Positions 5,540-7,234 of a stretch of DNA of 7,234 nt are shown here, one piece after another (the first letter of the stretch is position 1; the number at the start of each line of letters is the position of its first letter). Source of the DNA: an uncultured Flammeovirgaceae bacterium (GTDB lineage: Bacteria; Bacteroidota; Bacteroidia; Cytophagales; Cyclobacteriaceae); NCBI GenBank assembly GCA_937138955.1, contig CAKZPJ010000093.1, forward strand, positions 1-7,234. Direction: 5' to 3'. Made by a program: the position numbers and the translations under genes. Under the pieces are notes generated by a model, which saw only the letters and a program-made list of their open reading frames with translations, did no database searches and was not told the DNA's origin.

Positions 5540-7234
5540 TTATCTCATCAATTCTAAATACCCTGATTCTGGTTCGTCTCCGTTATTCTTATCAATGATG
5601 TAGAAGTAAGTGCCATCGGGTAGTTCATCTCCCGCAATGTATAATCCTTTATTACCATACCCCTCAAAGTAAGACGTCTCATTGTCGTAATTTTGGTTCT
5701 CATAAACCAGTGTGCCCGCCCGGTTGTAAATCCGAACAATGTTATTTTCAAAATTCTCAATGCAACTAATAACGAATATATCGTTGTTGCCATCTCCATT
5801 CGGGGAAATACCGTTGAAGGTATAAATGGTACTCTCTATTTCCCCGGTTTGGGTAAACGTACACCCTTGATCGTCAATAATTGTGGCTTCGTATACCCCC
5901 GGTGGTTGGTTCGTTAAAAAGAACCCATTGACGTAGCCATTCGGAGTTAGCCATTCAATATCTACTACTTTTACATTTTCATTGAACCGAACAGTGATTG
6001 TTCCACTCGCTTCAAAGCAGGTAGACGGCGTACTTACGATCTCAAAATCAGGAACCCGAATATCTTCAGTGATATCAACCATTGTTGGTTCAGAATAACA
6101 TCCTGTCACCAGATTCACTACCGAAACCGAATACTCTTCGGCTGCTAGACCGGTAATTGTATTGGTATTTGTACTACGGAATACTTCGTCTCCATCTTCG
6201 TTATACCATGTGTATTCGTAAACAGCCGTAGAGTCTAGTGAGGTACTATCTAAAACAGCTATAGCAGAACCATTAGGGATTACGCAATTGGTAACCGCTG
6301 CAAGCATCTCTGCATTAGGAGTTGGTAAGCGATAGTCGGTATTTTCAGCTAATACTGCTCCTGAAACAGGGTCGCTCAAGCAGCCAGTAATTCTATCTCT
6401 AACAACCACTGAATAAGTGTTAGGGGCAAGCTCAGCCGCGGTAGAGCCTTGTGCGATAGGGTTATCTGAAACATCTTCGCCTTCGTACCAGAAAAACTCG
6501 TATCGGGAAGGGTTACCCATTACGGAAGCCGATAATTGTCCGTTTGGATTTTCATCGTCACAGTTGGTCATATTAAACTCGTTAGTAACCTCTACAGCTA
6601 TGTCGTTGCCGCGCAGGTCATCTACTGTGACCGTGGTTTCAACTGTTTCACACTCCGGTTCGTTCCGATCACTTACTTGTACTCGGTAAGTACCACTTTC
6701 CAATTCGGTAACCAGATTACGATCATCAGAAACAGCTAGAGCGTTACCATCACTATCTAACCATCGGTACACATAATTACCACTGCCGCCGTTTACATTA
6801 GCCGCTACTTGCCCATTCGGAAGAATACAGCTACTAAAAGGCGAAGAAGAAGCACTAATTATGAGTGGGATGGCAATTCCGTCAATAGTATAATTACGGG
6901 TAGTGGTGCAGCCAGTCAGGGTGTCCTGTATCCAAATAGTATATGTTCCAGGAATTAAGTCTTCTACTTCTAGAAGGTTACTAAACCCTACTAGGCTATC
7001 GGTAGGGTTACTGATTACGGCTCCTTCGTACCAACGGGTAATTATATCAGTACTATTCCTGACTTCAACCTCAATAAACCCTTCAGCATCATCAGCAGGA
7101 TCGCAAGCTATAATTGGGTCAGAAATATTGTCTAATACGGCCACTAGATTGGAGGTTGAATCTTCGACAATAACTTGAACTGGAAGTGACTCACAACCCG
7201 GTCCAACTGCTTTCACGAGATATGTTCCGGCAGG
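5540..7234 (-). CDS. Large repeat-containing surface protein with type B T9SS sorting domain (5' truncated by window)
   Basis: The frame is open from the right edge to TAA at 5540-5542, giving the C-terminal 564 residues of a larger protein. The GTG at 7214-7216 is internal: the six codons before it read PAGTYL, the end of another repeat. The visible part has five repeats of about 90 residues (GQ, W.., L.PGTY.V.V.D..TGC pattern), typical of Ig-like/SprB-type modules. It ends in a sorting domain with FNGISPNGDGNNDIF, IYNRAGTLVYE, LPDGTYFYIIDK and GYLELMR. The product should cross the inner membrane by Sec using a signal peptide outside the window, cross the outer membrane by T9SS, and be displayed on the cell surface or secreted. 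It is acidic and Asn/Thr/Ser-rich with no catalytic motif in view, so an adhesin or gliding-type filament is the best guess; an enzyme domain upstream is not excluded. The porP-like gene 50 bases downstream supports T9SS export. Confidence 0.9.
   Translation of the reverse strand, partial: PAGTYLVKAVGPGCESLPVQVIVEDSTSNLVAVLDNISDPIIACDPADDAEGFIEVEVRNSTDIITRWYEGAVISNPTDSLVGFSNLLEVEDLIPGTYTIWIQDTLTGCTTTRNYTIDGIAIPLIISASSSPFSSCILPNGQVAANVNGGSGNYVYRWLDSDGNALAVSDDRNLVTELESGTYRVQVSDRNEPECETVETTVTVDDLRGNDIAVEVTNEFNMTNCDDENPNGQLSASVMGNPSRYEFFWYEGEDVSDNPIAQGSTAAELAPNTYSVVVRDRITGCLSDPVSGAVLAENTDYRLPTPNAEMLAAVTNCVIPNGSAIAVLDSTSLDSTAVYEYTWYNEDGDEVFRSTNTNTITGLAAEEYSVSVVNLVTGCYSEPTMVDITEDIRVPDFEIVSTPSTCFEASGTITVRFNENVKVVDIEWLTPNGYVNGFFLTNQPPGVYEATIIDDQGCTFTQTGEIESTIYTFNGISPNGDGNNDIFVISCIENFENNIVRIYNRAGTLVYENQNYDNETSYFEGYGNKGLYIAGDELPDGTYFYIIDKNNGDEPESGYLELMR
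5543..5830 (-). other. T9SS type B C-terminal sorting domain (gliding-motility-associated, CHU_C-like)
   Basis: The last 96 residues carry the type B signature: F-N-G-I-S-P-N-G-D-G-x-N-D at the start, then V-R-I-Y-N-R-x-G-x-L-V-Y-E, then L-P-D-G-T-Y-F-Y-I and a final G-Y-L-E-L-M-R. In this family the domain targets proteins to the type IX translocon. Type B domains (as in SprB) usually need a PorP/SprF-like partner, and one is encoded immediately downstream. Confidence 0.92.
5843..7129 (-). repeat. Five tandem Ig-like protein repeats, about 90 residues each
   Basis: Approximate spans in transcription order are 7129-6887, 6865-6617, 6601-6347, 6319-6068 and 6049-5843. Each has a cysteine near its start (often C..PNG), a W in the middle (RWYEG, RWLDSDG, FWYEGED, TWYNEDG, EWLTPNG), then a GTY.V.V.D..TGC-like end with a second cysteine. 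Counting from the internal GTG as residue 1, the first cysteines are at 38, 130, 219, 311 and 400, and the partners at 103, 189, 279, 373 and 452. The repeats are divergent in sequence, so this is old duplication rather than recent DNA-level expansion. One disulphide per repeat is inferred. Confidence 0.8.

Noticed and set aside
5693..7178. Several plus-strand frames of 67-91 codons opposite the surface protein
   Set aside because: They are antisense to well-supported repeats and the sorting domain, and none has recognisable motifs.
7214..7216. GTG as the start codon of the surface protein
   Set aside because: The frame stays open to the window edge, and the codons just before it encode PAGTYL, the typical end of another repeat, so this valine is internal and the gene starts outside the window.
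1..7234. CRISPR array, insertion sequence, tRNA or rRNA
   Set aside because: No regularly spaced identical repeats, transposase-like coding, terminal inverted repeats with target duplications, or tRNA/rRNA signatures were seen.

Overview
The window is a slice of a Bacteroidota chromosome, most likely Cytophagales or a close relative. The gene content points there: a type IX secretion system (T9SS) PorP/SprF-family protein, a surface protein with a type B T9SS sorting domain, and a TTG-N21-TATATTTG promoter of the Bacteroidota sigma-A type. Starts largely lack Shine-Dalgarno sequences, and base composition is moderately AT-rich. The lineage is inferred from these signs; no species can be named from the sequence alone.

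Left to right: positions 1-379 hold no convincing gene, apart from a possible last few codons of an upstream gene at 1-64. This stretch has several inverted repeats, the best being a perfect 10-bp pair at 96-105/117-126. Three plus-strand housekeeping genes follow. They are a full-length bifunctional RelA/SpoT (p)ppGpp synthetase/hydrolase (380-2614), a Fur-family metalloregulator (2682-3176) with its own promoter, and adenylosuccinate synthetase PurA (3274-4566). All three look intact, with catalytic and metal-binding residues in place.

PurA ends tail to tail with a minus-strand block. The two stop codons share the tetranucleotide TTAA (4563-4566), so there is no intergenic gap. The minus-strand block is read from the right edge leftward. 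First comes the C-terminal 564 residues of a large secreted protein (5540-7234, 5' end outside the window), made of about 90-residue Ig-like repeats with paired cysteines and ending in a type B sorting domain. Fifty bases downstream is a PorP/SprF-family outer-membrane protein (4563-5489). This is the usual sprB/sprF-like arrangement: a cell-surface adhesin or filament together with the membrane partner expected to help export or anchor it through the T9SS.

Functionally, the plus-strand block joins stringent response, metal sensing and AMP synthesis. The minus-strand block is an independent surface-display cassette. I did not find a clearly new system. The points most worth checking are the rsh-fur-purA grouping, the adhesin/PorP pairing with its regular cysteine spacing, the zero-gap convergent junction, and the inverted repeats in the leader region.
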